Positions 33,054-45,014 of a stretch of 64,000 nt of DNA are shown here, one piece after another. The DNA comes from Chrysogorgia sp. JL179-B06. Lineage: Eukaryota; Cnidaria; Anthozoa; Scleralcyonacea; Chrysogorgiidae. Both the position numbers and the translations under genes were made by a program. Location: positions 124,001 through 188,000 of the forward strand of contig JAYKKM010000158.1 of NCBI GenBank assembly GCA_035772405.1, written 5' to 3'. The notes below the pieces were generated by a model. The model ran no database searches, was not told the origin of the DNA, and saw only the letters and a program-made list of their open reading frames with translations. Numbering within the stretch: the first letter of the stretch is position 1; each line of letters starts with the position of its first letter.

Positions 33054-35004
33054 GACAATGTATAACATTTACAGAAGAGTTTTATGCACCAGTACATATG
33101 AGAACTTGTATACTTAGTGTTGTATGCATTTGCACCTACAAAGAGGGGAACAGTCCAGATTTGCTTTGCTGAGTCACGAAGAAAGTCCTTCCAATTGCCT
33201 GGCAGCCTGGTCTGGCCAGACACTTTCCTGCGCACACCATTGCCTCTTTTTAACCGGGTAGACTCCTTCAAACTGTGCGGTATGTATGCATCCCACACAA
33301 CATCTAACCTTCTAGACTCCTCTAGCTGCTTCTGCAGGTAGGGTATGAACACCCTGTCTGCATACTCATTGAAGGTAGTCACTACAGCAGTGGGAAGGCA
33401 GTGCACGATGACAGCGCCATCCAGAACTTTGCAGTTGAATGCTGATGGTGGTTCGCTTTGTTCAGGCTCGTCAAGACATCGCAGTAGTTCAGAAATGAAG
33501 ATTGCCAAAATCTGAAAGGGAAACTGGGAATGACTGAATCTCATGAGCAAAGAATTCACTCAAATCTCCATTCCGGTTCTGCATTGCGATATACAGCTGG
33601 CCAAAAAGTGCAATGTTGTTCTGAAGAACTTTGATCTTCTTCCCCTGGTGTGATGTTGCCTAGCGACAAGGTTTTTTGAAGAGGGCTAGATAATTTATTT
33701 TGATCGGTTCGTGGATAGAACGGGTGCGATCTTCAAGTACATTACTGACGAAATCCTGATACTGTTTCTTGCCTGTGTTCTCCAAGCTTCGTACTGTGTC
33801 TGCCACAGATTTATCCATACAGTTGCGGCTGTTCATCGTCACTAAATCCGAGAAGTCGTCTAAGAATGGATTGCCCATTCTTCTGATGGTTGAGGAGAGA
33901 TTGTTAACCTGTTTCTGGAATGTGGTTTGGGCGCGAGACCTTGCTCGTGGTGCATGAAATTCTTGGGGATCTCTGGGTCATCATCTGGAAGATTCTCTTC
34001 CTCAAACTGCGTCACAAGTCTGGCAATTTCTGGTCCCGAAAGCATCCAGCATCTGAAAGTGGTATGATTTTCTGTGAGACCAACAGCACCACCCTTTAAC
34101 AACCTTGTTTTCCTGTTCGTGAGCCTGATCAAACGGGATCGCAGAGAAATTGTTTGTTGTCTTGGAAAGTACCCAGTGAGAATTATTGTCAAACTCATTC
34201 TTGATGGGCTCAGGCAAGGACTTCATATCCCTGATATGGACTGGCATCCATCTTGAATAATTAACATGATCCAAGGCAAAAAACAGTGGTGTGAGCTTCT
34301 CCAATACTTGCACATACAGTGGAAAGTTCCTCTCTCTGTGAGCCCTGACGAAAATGAGAATGAAGATTTCGTACCTTAAAATCAGATCCCAGTATGCGAA
34401 AGTTGGACTCTTCTGTACCATTCCATTTCTCCACGTTTGTGCAGACTTCATCTTTGGGGCCTTCGCAAAGCATAAATGCCTCGCGCTGAAGATTGGGCCA
34501 AGAGAGTCACTTGATGACCATGTGGCTGGTTCGAGTGAGATGTGTTGCTTTCAGAAAAGACTCGGCTACTCCTGATGACACCACTTCGCCTTCTGTAAGA
34601 GCTTCGGTCCAGCCAGAACCTTCCAACAAGTCTCCCATTGTCTTCCAAAGGGCCATCTCTGTGTGAAGACCGCCAAGCATAACGACATGAACCTTTTCAC
34701 CATAGTTGATTGGCCATCTAGTGGTTCATCTAGTGCTTGCCTTTTACTGGGTCTGGAGCCTTTCTCTTCAGACTCTTCTCCGTGCTCTCTTTTTTTCTTT
34801 GCCTTTGATAACTTATAATTAAATCTTAACTGGAAGTGCTCCTACCTCTCGAAACTGTTCCACGTTGCACAGAAAGGATGTATAGGCATTCATCTTCTGA
34901 TCACTTGTTCCAGGACCTTTCAAACGGCATTTTAATGGTTCAGAGGTGTCTTTCTGGCAAATGATGCACCGATTCCAGTCTAACAGCTCCATATATACGT
35001 GCAA
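33054..35004 (-). pseudogene. Frame-broken copy of a large gene of unknown function
   Basis: The minus strand carries one continuous protein across several frame breaks. It starts near 35004 with CIICQKDTSEPLKC (two CxxC pairs, a likely zinc-binding N-terminus) and NAYTSFLCNVEQFREVGALP. Near 34450-34002 come FAYWDLILRYEIFILIFVRA, RERNFPLYVQVLEKL and NYSRWMPVHIRDMKSLP. Then follow AVGLTENHTTFRCWMLSGPE (about 34100), MGNPFLDDFSDLVT (33878), ELLRCLDEPEQSEPPSAFNC and LPGNWKDFLRDS (about 33180), after which similarity ends. It has no introns inside the copy. I recall this protein type as a multi-copy, uncharacterised family in invertebrate genomes, so a transposon origin is possible. At least three frame changes make it a pseudogene as written. 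Confidence 0.65.
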
Positions 35005-35262
35005 TATAATTCACCGTGCCAAGCGTCAAACCGAGTATATAATATCCAAACTAAGTGATGCAGTTTTTATAACCGTGTAAGTCTGTATGTTCAACTTAAC
35101 GCTTGTAAATGTCACTTATGATTACATTATACCCGTACGGTCATATGGTGCAGTGAATTGCAATTTTGAGTTTCTTGACTTGGTCAAGTTGTGTTCAGTT
35201 TATAATTTGAGGTCAGTTTTGGCGTAAGATAGTCTAAGGTAGTCTGAGGTAGCTTGAGGTAG
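35005..35262. other. Spacer
   Basis: Contains a short degenerate tandem of GTAGTCTGAG-like words (35226-35262) directly before the LTR. Confidence 0.5.
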
Positions 35263-35275
35263 CGCCAGTAGTTAA

Positions 35276-36060
35276 AGTGCCTATGACATGAAAATTTGGT
35301 TCATCTTATTTAAAAGAACTACTAAAATAATTAAGAAAATCAATTTACAGCTTTTCCATATTTCACTTAGTTGTGGAGTTATTTAGACTTATATGATATT
35401 CAAATGAGATGATTTATGACGTCACAAGTTGTGCACAACATTTTAACATATTGGAAAAGCGCATATATCTTTAAGATTATTGAAGGAAATCACTTGGAAC
35501 TTTGAATGTGCATACAGACCACTAAACTGGAGAACATAGTTTTAGTTTTATGGTCGCCATGGTAAATGATTAGATTCCAGACCTCTTGATTTTCAAAACA
35601 AAATGATTTGTTTTCTTTTCGGTGGGAAACATTTTCGAATTGGTACTGGTTGAGTAGATTTGCACTAACTTAACTCATTTGAAACTGAAGTTTGACGTTG
35701 GTGCAAAGCCTACTATGTTAGAAAACGAAGATTTTTTTCAAAGAGACGTAGTGGTCTGGGAACTATACTATTACTGTTGTAACATTAAAACTTGAACGAT
35801 CTTATTCCGTTTAGTGGTCTGTATCGACATGCAAAGTTTCAAGTGATTTCGTTCAATAATCTTAAATCTATACACGATCTTCCAATATGTTAAAATGTAT
35901 TGCACAACTTGTGACGTCATAGATCATCTCATTTGAATATCATATAAGTCTAAATATCTCACGAACTAAGTGAAATATGGAAAAGCTTTAAATTGATATT
36001 CTTAATTATTTTAAGAGTTCTTTCAAATAAGATAAACTTAATTTTCATGTCATAGGCACT
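35276..36060. mobile_element. 785 bp TTAA MITE nested in the 3' LTR
   Basis: The terminal inverted repeat AGTGCCTATGACATGAAA is exact at both ends, and long arms continue imperfectly (shared words GACGTCA, TTCAAATGAGATGAT and TTAGACTTATATGATATTC). TTAA flanks both sides. Removing the element and one TTAA restores the LTR sequence found at 41235-41392, which proves the insertion. No frame is present. A second, inner inverted similarity (CAGACCACTAAAC) lies near 35515 and 35810. Confidence 0.95.
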
Positions 36061-36209
36061 TTAACAGAACAAGAGTCCAACGCCAACAGGATAGAATTGT
36101 ATAACACTTTAATACACAGTTAACAAGGACGACCGAAATACAAGATGGCCGAACAACAGGTCGAGCCCACACAGAGGCCGCTGACCAACAATAACAACCA
36201 ATAGTGGCG

Positions 36210-36240
36210 TGACTACCTTTCTTTCTACTCTCCTGTCCCC
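36210..36240 (-). other. Polypurine tract
   Basis: On the minus strand the purine-rich GGGGACAGGAGAGTAGAAAG and AAAGGTAG lie immediately upstream of the 3' LTR, as expected for plus-strand priming. Confidence 0.75.
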
Positions 36241-36373
36241 AGTAACGATTACGAGGGGAATATATGAAAGCATAACATAACTAAACAGTACTGGTTTTTT
36301 TTACTCTAACGAATGTTGTCGCACTAGGACGTCAGTTTAATTTAAAGGTTAGTATTATAGTCATCTAGATACG

Positions 36374-37840
36374 ATGGATGGCGACGAATACGAGACGATC
36401 TTCTCAAATGTTCATCGTCTTTGGGTGAGTGTTCCTGTTGCATTTCACTCTCAGGAACGGTATATGACTGGGTCACTTCATCTTGCGTGTGGTTGTGCGA
36501 CTGTCTGTATCAGGCGGTACTGCTATTTCGTCTGGGATGGCCACGGGTTGATAGGGCGGCGACTGGACTGGTATGGTCAACCGATCTTCTTCATCATCGG
36601 AAGGGATGTGGGCGTGGTGACTCCTTGGATTTGTAGCCATCATGGAGGGTACCATGTAACACTCTTTGTGCTTAACTCTGTACGAGGTATTTCGCAGCTG
36701 GGATCCGCAAAACTTTTTTGATGTTACACCAGGATCCCTCAATAGATATGACCATATACCGGTCTCGAGCGCATGATTTGTTGCGATCGGCATGCAGGTA
36801 TACCAAATCCCCGACTGCTAAGACTGGAGGTTGGACTGTTTTGCCAGAAGGAACCTTGGATTTTTCACTGTGAGGATGGTTGTCCATGCGATTCTCGTAC
36901 TGCTTGATAATTAACTCGCGATCGCTAATAGGTAGCTAGTTGATTGTTGGAAAATTGGTCTCTTTGTGTCCACATTTCTCTTGCCGATAATCCGCGATTA
37001 CGGATACGCGAGTTTAAGGTGGCGGTGGCCGCTGCGAGCGTTAGTAAGGAAACGTGGCCTTTCAAGGGGTCTTGCCGAAGGAGCTCGATCTCCAGTTCTT
37101 GCACAGCATTTTCAGCTATGGGATTCTTGTTGGTGTTCTTTATTCTGCCAATCTCTAATGTGATTCGGTGTTGTCGTAGCAGCTCGTTGTCAGTGAGTGA
37201 CTTGAACCCGGGAGCTGGGTCGGTTTGGATCACGGCCGGTGGTCCGTCCAAAGGACGTAGCTCTACGCACAATCGAACTAGTGCATCGCGGAGTGTCTGA
37301 TGACGCTCGCCTTCGATGAGGGTCGTTGTGGTGAATGATGTAACGCTCCCTTAAGACCAGAATAAGCTGACGGTTGCGTTTGATCACGTCGGCGGCATAA
37401 GAGACTCCGATTGCTTCTGGAGGAGGGGTGGTGGACTGCTCCTCTACGGTATGGGGTATCTTGCGTAAAGAAGCGCAACGGTGACAACCGACGGAAACAT
37501 GGTCAATGGCCGTGTCCATATCGAGGGCAAAGAGATAGCGGCGTGTTACCATCTTCAACTGGTGGGAGGTAGGGTGGTTGAGTTGGATATGAAGGGATGT
37601 TAAGAGACCGTCTAATACCTGACGAGGGACGACTATGCACTCTCGGGCGGGTGACAGTGGTACATCGCGTTTGACTATGAGGAGTCCATCTTTGGCAATC
37701 GTTACTGCATTCAGGTATCGCTTGACGTCTTTAATGTTGGTGGTTTTCTTGGACGGGCGTGTCCCTTGTCTTAGGTGTGCATGAGTTCGGCGTTAGTCGG
37801 CACATTCGGATTGGATAGACAACCATGCGGCTCTGCTTGT
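36374..37840 (-). pseudogene. Integrase and C-terminal domain of the gypsy-like element
   Basis: The minus-strand pieces show a zinc-binding part ([15 protein letters not shown], about 37500), an integrase core with [14 protein letters not shown] (second acidic residue, about 37220) and [14 protein letters not shown] (third, glutamate, about 37140). [20 protein letters not shown] follows, then a chromo-like or C-terminal part with LAVGDLVYLHADRNKSCARD and YMVISIEGSW (about 36800-36740). Frames change near 37790, 37330, 36925 and 36720. The order fits Ty3/gypsy integrases. It is inactive as written. Confidence 0.75.
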
Positions 37841-37946
37841 GAAGGGCAGATGGGCTCTTCCAGATAGGATTTCTTCAGCTGACGTGAGACGAATTACCGA
37901 TGACTGGATCCTCTTGATGAAATTACATATTTGGCATGCCATATCG

Positions 37947-39290
37947 TCACAGGGCGTTGCGGCTGGCGAAATCGGATGGGAGTATAGCTGCGCCTGCAAC
38001 GTGCCGTACCGAAACTTGGTAGCGACTTACGGTAGACAAGAATGTGGAAACCCGGGGACTTGCAGAAAACTTCCCACGACATAGCTTCTCGTAAGCCTGT
38101 ACACATGGCTTGCTGTCAGTGAGGATGCATGCCTTTCTGGTGGATTGGATGATGTAAGGGCTGAAGTGCTTCGTCGCTGTGGCGATGGCTAGAGCTTCCA
38201 CTTCGCAGGGTAACCACGTAGATTGGTGTCCTCGTAACTTCGCGCTGAAGAATCCGGCGAGGTGGAGTTTGTCGGAGCGGGTTACATATAATGTTGCTCC
38301 AATTCCAGGCTTTTTGACGGCTCCGTCCGTGACAATCCAGAGTAGGTCGTTAGGCCTGGGCAGAGTGATGGTGCGGTTCATCGACAGGGCGCTCTTTGCT
38401 GTGTTGAATGCGTCATGTAGCTCGTCAGTCCAGGTGATAACTTCTTGAGAGGAACGACCTGCGATAGCGTCATCAAGCGGGGCTATTATAGAAGAACAGC
38501 CAGGAATTACGCGGGACAGTACCTTGTATGCGCCAATAAATGATTTCATGCCGCATACCGTGTTTGGCGGAGCGCATGATGTTAATGTGGAGATCCGGTG
38601 GGGGGTTGCTTGAAGGGTGCCCTGAGACCAAGTCCAGCCCAGAATGGTTGTAGACTTCGGGTTGATCGTTGTCTTGGACGCTGATAGGCGTAGATTGTTC
38701 TTGTGGAGGGCCGAAAGGATCATGGTCCAGTTCTTTAACAGCTCCTCTGGGGAATTACCTCCGCAGTAAAGGTCATCGGCAAGCTTGGCGACCACGCCTT
38801 CCGTAAGGAGGTCACCCAGTACGCGACACATCAGCTCTTCTAGGGCAGTTTCAGAACCTGGCATTCCCATGGCTGAGCGCACGTACACGCGCGTTCCACG
38901 GAACGGGGTGGCGACTCCACAATACTTCATCGATTCGCGGGCTAGGGGAATCTGGTAAAATGCGCTAGTGAGGTCTGTCGCGATTATGTGCTTCCATTGA
39001 CTTATCTGTCTCAGGGTTGAGTCCACGTCCGGCATCAAAGATGGTTGTGGTTTGCTATAACGCCCGACGTCGGCGAAGGCTGTTACAAGGCGAGATCCTC
39101 CACTTGCTTTCTTTACAAGAAAGGAGGGGTTGAGGTATTCCACTGAGATTCCGACATCTTCTGGTCGTTTGAAGACACCAACATCTTCGAGCTCGTCAAA
39201 TTTCTGTTGGAGCTCAACGAGTCTGCTTCTTGTATATTGAGGTAGATGACCTTTACGTTGGGGAGGCTCGACGGGCCCCATGTTGACCAT
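37947..39290 (-). pseudogene. Reverse transcriptase-RNase H of the gypsy-like element
   Basis: An uninterrupted stretch of 447 residues. [22 protein letters not shown], then [16 protein letters not shown] (first catalytic Asp) and [14 protein letters not shown]; the catalytic box reads LADDLYCGG, where most elements have YxDD. RT thumb: [10 protein letters not shown]. RNase [21 protein letters not shown] (Asp), [11 protein letters not shown] (Glu) and [13 protein letters not shown] (Asp). It ends [20 protein letters not shown]. The domains look complete; the reading frame breaks just before and after, at C runs, so the polyprotein is not intact as written. Confidence 0.9.
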
Positions 39291-39299
39291 GGCTTGGAA

Positions 39300-40302
39300 G
39301 GGACCAGAGGCGCCATTGTAGCTCTCTATTTGGGGGTTGAAGACGCTGTCGAATTGGTCTAATACACTGCGGAACTTCGCGGAGATGTCGGGAGGTAGAA
39401 GGCCTGCAGGGTCGAAATTTACACTGCTGGAGTGATTGCGAGACTGAGACGATGGGTATATCTGCCTGTGGGGTGTGGGTGCTTCGGGTGATTGGTTGTG
39501 CTCTTGTGGTCGTTGCGTTTCACCACGTGTGGCTGATTTGAGAGATTAGGGATGCGGATTCTTCCGGCGACACTGGAAATGATGCTGGGCGGTGGCCAAA
39601 GCTGGGATACCTTAGTATGCCGAGCACTTGGAGCATCCGTTCGTGGTTCGAGTGCGTATTCAGAATCAGTGGGGATGTCGCATGGTAGTTCTACCTCTAG
39701 GAATTCTCCTGGCCAGACGGTGGTGGATGTCGGAGGAGCACGTAGTACTACGGCACGACGAACTGCTTTGTCCGCTGGTTGCTGACCAGTGGAACCGTAT
39801 TGGTATGACGATCCATCTCCGAAGATCACCTGGCGTCGAGCTGGTCTAACGGCTACGTCGTTGGACTCCATAAAAGGAGTACCTGCGAGAATTTCCACGT
39901 CGAGGTTTTCAACGACAAGTCCTTCGAAGTGAAGTTGCTGCTTGTCCCGAGTGAATTTTATCCGCGTTTCACCCATTATCTTTAGGGGGAATGTCCATCA
40001 GCTTGACGAGCAGATTGTGAGCTCGCTTTCACTTCTGCGCCAAGTCTCTTGACGCATGATAAACGGATCATGTTGCACGTTGTTCCACTGTCGATCGTAA
40101 TCCGAGTGGTGTGGTGGTGGTAAAAGGTATCAATGTAGGGCGATTGAAGTACCTTAACGAGGCGAGTGGTAAGCTGGTCGGGTTCGGAGTAGGTGTTAGT
40201 ATCGGTGGGGCTTGTATCGTCGCTTTCATCGTCACTCTCAAGAATTGCGGCGATTTGTCTTGCTCTGGCCATGTACCTTTGGTCCTTCTCAGGGAGATAC
40301 TT
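39300..40302 (-). pseudogene. Protease region and linker of the gypsy-like element
   Basis: The frame from 40272 contains RITIDSGTTCNMIRLSCVKR (aspartic protease DSGT). A frame break at a C run near 39985 leads to GETRIKFTRDKQQLHFEGL, ENLDVEILAGTPFMESNDVA and a Pro-rich linker to RT. The protease fold elements (DSGT, then ILAGTPF) are in place. It follows gag after a TGA stop at 40303. Confidence 0.8.
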
Positions 40303-41167
40303 TCATTCACTGAGAAAGTGTTGGTTTGCACGGCCCGCCTGTTTACACAGGGGGCATGACTTTTCACGTGGGCCGGATCTTCGCGTTTGCTTTGCGGGGG
40401 GTCTTTGCGATGTCTTGTTCCAGCTTGATTTATTGAATGGAGATGCTTCGGCACGCATTATTTTTGCATCGTCACTGGAAGCAATTTCATCTAACAATGA
40501 GTTCATTGCCTGAGAGATTTCAGGCTTGATGGAGGCCAGCGTGCGTGAGCGGAGCTCTGTTCCATAACGTTGTTTCACGAGCTTCGGAAGGGTAGGGTTG
40601 ATGAGGCGGAGCCAGGTAAGAACGATCACGTTTTCGAGTGTGGGGGACAGTTCTTCGTCTTCTGTTATTGGTTCATTATGATGGGTGAGACCGCCGTTGC
40701 TTTTGAGGAGACTATCGTCTACGAACGCCATGAGTCTTTGGTATAAGTCTTCGGGGCGCTCGTTGGCTTCCAATTTGATCTCGTCGAAGTCAACAAAATG
40801 GGCGCCAGTGGCCTGGAACCCAAAGTGTAATCGAATGGCGTTCCATATGAACTCAATGGATGTGCTGGACTTGACGATGGAGTTTCGGGAAATAATGGGG
40901 CAATAATTTGCAATCTGCCCAAGCATAAGTTCCAGCAAATTTGTTTTCTGCTCGGCTGAGCGTCGTCGTGCTTCGGGAATGTCCTCGTCATCGTTGGCAA
41001 AACGCTTTCGTTTTCTTTTTCCACGAGGCCTCTTCTACAAGGAATGGGGCGAAATTTGGGTCAAGTGAGAGAGTATACACTAAGTTTTGTCTCCAATTAT
41101 CGAAGGAGTTTATTGTCTCGGTTTTGGTCAGGCACCACTGTTTCGGTGCACGGATCGACGATGTCAT
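40303..41167 (-). pseudogene. Gag of the gypsy-like element
   Basis: The start is taken at the ATG 41167-41165 ([11 protein letters not shown]), 50 bases after the primer-binding site. [20 protein letters not shown] is a capsid-type start. A frame break in an A-rich run near 41015 precedes [49 protein letters not shown] and [17 protein letters not shown]. It ends in a knuckle-like [18 protein letters not shown], where a TGA takes the place of the expected next Cys. Either that stop is read through, or it is a mutation. Confidence 0.75.
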
Positions 41168-41216
41168 TGTACTAACCTGGGAGGCTGACTGAGCCGGTTT
41201 GCTCAGCTTGGGTTCG

Positions 41217-41234
41217 ATAATCGCGCTGCCACCA
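41217..41234 (-). other. Primer-binding site of the gypsy-like element
   Basis: TGGTGGCAGCGCGATTAT follows the LTR end directly on the minus strand. Its complement ends GCCACCA, as a tRNA 3' end would. Confidence 0.65.
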
Positions 41235-41392
41235 CGCCAGTAGTTAACAGAACAAGAGTCCAACGCCAACAGGATAGAATTGTATAACACTTTAATACAC
41301 AGTTAACAAGGACGACCGAAATACAAGATGGCCGAACAACAGGTCGAGCCCACACAGAGGCCGCTGACCAACAATAACAACCAATAGTGGCG

Positions 41393-43450
41393 TACACGCG
41401 TAAAAACGCACAAGCTGTTGCAAGTTGTCAACAGGCGTGAACAATGTTGTTCATAACAGGCGTGAACAATGTTGTGCTGCACCCTGTGAACAATGTTGTC
41501 AACAATGTTGTTCACGCCTGTTCCAACAATATTGTTCACGGATGATGAATCAACAGGCGTGAACAATGTTGTTCTAACAATGCGTATCAAGCATGATAAC
41601 AATCCTGTTTTATGTTGTGCCAACACACATGAACAAGGTTGTCAGAACAGCAGCTATCATGCATGATATCAATTTGTTTTATCATGTTAAATTTTCTTGT
41701 TTTTCACGTTTTGCGGGATTTCTTCGTATATCACCTATATTATCGTGAATTTCTCCGAGACAAAACTACACAATATCTCGTCCAAAAAAATTATTAAAAA
41801 ACACACAAGCAAGGCTACAATACAAGCTGTCACTATACAAGCAAAAACTTAAAACGTTTCTGCACTCGTACGACGCATTTGTGAAGGTTTTCTTTGCTTA
41901 TTGGACTAGTCTTCAGTGGATCAACTTTCTCCCATCTTGTTAGAACACCTGCAATCCTGCATGCATATAGTCAAGCCAGGAACCTGAAAGTGAAACAAAC
42001 AAAAAATGCTTGTCATTTCATATTGTTTATCACAACTTGATTAAGCCTTGTCAGCGCTGCAGTATCACCCTTTATAAATTAGGAATAGTTAACACTAAAA
42101 CTGACCCCGCTTGTCTCGTTTGCTTATGATCTGTGGAGACTGATGGACGCTTTCCCCCGTCGCATGAAACAAAAATTAAAGATACAAAAACGGCCCTTGC
42201 TCGTTCTTGCTTTTGAGACAGAACAACTTGTTCTGAACAAGGCGGGTCAATAAGATTTACATATTCCCAACCGGAAAACCAACCCAAGGTGTCTGGTTTA
42301 ACAGCCCTCTTGACCACTGAACTATTGAGAAAACAGGACAGCCTCGGTCAGAAATTTGCAACAACCATCAAGAAATTGTCAAAACATTTCCGATTATTAC
42401 AACCGAGAGACATCGTATCTTCACTTTATTGTCGTGAACGAATTTTTTTGTCATTCAAACTTGAATGAATGTATGTTTTAATTAATCAAATTCCTCCGCT
42501 AGTACAGTACTTGCAGACGGTATAGTTCAGTATTCAAGGCAACAAATTTACAAAATCCTAGTATTTAACTGCGAGGAATTTTCCCGTTTCGAGCAGGACG
42601 TAAAACATTTTGATGGTGCATGTAAACACATATTTGTGAAAATCTCTTTAAAAAGTATTAAAAAGCGCAAACATTTTGCCCATATCATAGTTATAAATAA
42701 ATGCATTCATCTTGTACAAAAAAGGATCTTAAGTTGACATAATACCTTAACTCCTTAAGTTAAGGCTTTACTGTTGAAACCAACCGAAGTTTCCATGGGA
42801 AAGGAGTGACAAGATTCACTTGCAAGCCGTCGACTAAAATCAAAAGTAATATCATAAGAAACTTTTAGTCTTTCAATTGGTGAGAATGCTTATTCACTCT
42901 GAAAAATATCGTGCAGAACTCACCTTTATAGCTACTAAATTTTGTCCCAGGGCTTTGTCACTTTGTTGACCGTCTGGCTTTGTGGCATCAGCATCATGTA
43001 GTTATATCTTTATCTTGCTTTTTCGTGGTAAAATCGTTCGTAGGTAGAGTTTTAAAACCTTTTTCTGCTGTCAAAAATACATTTAACGAGAGATCGTAGA
43101 GACGCTGCGGGTCTGTCCTCCACTGAATGGCTTCCTCAACGAACTTTAACGGCTTTTCGCTTTTGCCATGATTTTTGAACAGTAAACAAAGATTGTGAAT
43201 GGTTGATCATAAGCTATCCCAATTCCTATTGGTAAAATCATGAACGCAAAGTTCAGGCCAATATCCTGTTTAACCTGTTTTTCGTTTGAACAAGTTGTTC
43301 ACGCTTGTTGGTTCAACGTAAAACAACTTGTTGACCCAACAACGTTGTTCACACATGATATAACATGTTGTTCAAGCATGATGAAGTAACAAGGCCGAAC
43401 AACCATGTTCTTCTGTTCGAACAACTAGTTCAACTAGTTTCCGGAAACTA
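41393..43450. mobile_element. Probable non-autonomous element with AACAATGTTGTTC subterminal repeats
   Basis: The left edge reads TACACGCGTAAAAACGCACA and leads into five to six copies of a motif around GGCGTGAACAATGTTGTTC (41432-41640). The right edge (43285-43430) has related words in inverted order, such as GAACAACTTGTT and AACAACGTTGTTC. The middle (41700-43260) has no recognisable gene; a minus-strand frame at 42072-42317 is not convincing. The boundaries and class are inference. Confidence 0.5.
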
Positions 43451-44451
43451 GTCACATTTTGATAAAAAATAAAAATTAACAATGTATTACTAAAGTTATT
43501 TTTATTGATATTTTTACTTTTCACCGTGCGCAGTTGCTTGCACGTCTATTTTGCTAAATGATAGCCTGTATTAAGGGGGAGGGCAAAATGGAGCGATTGA
43601 GCGCCGCGCGTGGAATAATCGTGTGGAAATCTCAGGCAATTAGAGTGAACTAGTGCAAAACTTAGAGTGAACTAGTCAAAACTGTCTCCTATTGGTTAAT
43701 CGCTTCAAATCAAGTCTAGTCAGATCATATATTAAATACGAAATGCCTCTCGCGTAGTCGCGTGGACAACCAGTTTGTCGAAGGAAGACTGTTTTCCTTT
43801 CAATATAATGGACTTGTTTACCAAACGATTGGCCGGTTTTCAGCTCCCGATAAAATTACGCTATATTCCAAATATCTGGAAACCAGACCAGCAGTTGTTT
43901 GTTATTCCTCAAACGTGCGAGGCTGTGGGCTACGAAGGTTCAGGTTTGAATGGCTCGTGCGCTTCCCTTTGCTTGTTTATTCGAAGAAACCATGCCTTTG
44001 TTTAATTTTGATGGAGGGAAGAATGGCAACAAATTGAATATTCAAATTATTCAAATCTCCCCTTACGTTCTGGACCACTGCTTGTGCGAAGTTTATGCGG
44101 TAGTATTGCAATGGCGGATTTTATGGCCAAATATATGACAAGGCGAGCGGTTTTCCTGCAAGAACGAATTAATGAAAACCGCGAGAAGATGAAGTCCATC
44201 ATTACGACCGTGATTTTCTTTGCCAGAGTAATAAGGAAGGAGAGATAACAACCCAGACGATGCCATCTTCCAAGTGTTATTTCAATTTGCTATCCAGATG
44301 ACCAGATGCTGAACTAACATGATTTTCAACCATTTGACCTTGCTACCTGCCACCCTAGTGCTGAAATCATGATTTTCAACTATTTAACCTTCCTACTTGC
44401 TATCCAGAATTACAGATACTGAACTAACATGATTTTCAACTATTTAGCCTT
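43451..44451 (+). other. Region with two short open frames, function unknown
   Basis: ATG 43809 opens a 64-residue frame (MDLFTKRLAGFQLPIKLRYI). A second ATG near 44111 opens MADFMAKYMTRRAVFLQERI with basic, helical composition up to a stop near 44248. Both look protein-like but no splice partner or family is recognised. A ~65 bp direct repeat (shared words CATGATTTTCAAC and CTTCCTAC) occurs at 44318-44450. Confidence 0.3.
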
Positions 44452-44875
44452 CCTACACACGTAAAAATCTCACAAGCTTGTTACAAGTTGTTGGCGCAAC
44501 AAGCTTGTAACAAGCCTGGGAACAAGTTGTAACAATGCTGTTGTTTCGTCAAGCCGTAACAAGTTTGTTCACGACAACCTTGTACCAAGTTGTCGGGTTG
44601 CAGAGCCGTAACAAGTTGTTGGAACAAGCCGTATTAGGCTTGTTGACAACAAGCAATTTCAGACGTGTTGGAACAACTTGTAACAAGCCTGATGAAGTCG
44701 TCAAGGTTGTTACAAGTATGGGACAACAAGTCTGTTGCAGGTTGTTTTCAACAAGTCTGGATCAAGCTCTCTGACAACTTGTGACACAGTTGGAACAACA
44801 AGCAAGACACAGCTTGTCCTAACAAATTGAAATAGACTTGTTGGTACGCTTGAACCTGTTTGAACCAGTTTGTAA
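44452..44875. repeat. AACAAG/CTTGTT-rich element
   Basis: It begins CTACACACGTAAAAATCTCA, like the element at 41393, then carries more than fifteen copies of AAGTTGTT, CAACAAG and TAACAAG words in both orientations up to about 44875. Many can pair, so the strand is rich in hairpins. The open frame across it is a repeat product. Confidence 0.65.
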
Positions 44876-45014
44876 TCATGGATGGCGTGGATTATGAAGA
44901 GGAAACTTAAAAATACACAACGGCAGTCAGCTCATCCTTGACTTTGGACTTTTATTTTTGCTGGTGTTTTCACGAAGCTCTTTGGTGAAAGAGATACTGT
45001 TGACGTAAACATCC

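Larger units (their letters stand above)
35263..41392 (-). mobile_element. Ty3/gypsy-like LTR retrotransposon, complete outline, ORFs broken
   Basis: Both LTRs are 158 bp and appear identical. The 5' LTR is 41235-41392. The 3' LTR is 36061-36209 plus 35263-35271, split by a TTAA MITE. The LTRs begin CGCCACTATTGG and end TAACTACTGGCG, so they have inverted ends, not TG..CA. A primer-binding site (41217-41234), gag, protease, RT-RNase H, integrase and a polypurine tract follow in the order usual for Ty3/gypsy. I do not see a clear target-site duplication. Confidence 0.85.

Noticed and set aside
35258..41397. Target-site duplication of the gypsy-like element
   Set aside because: The bases next to the two LTR ends (GGTAG and TACAC) do not match.
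42072..42317. An 81-residue minus-strand frame inside the element at 41.4 kb
   Set aside because: No domain, no splice sites and no conservation evidence; length is within chance for this window.
44535..44774. A 79-residue frame
   Set aside because: It consists of translated AACAAG/CTTGTT repeat words.
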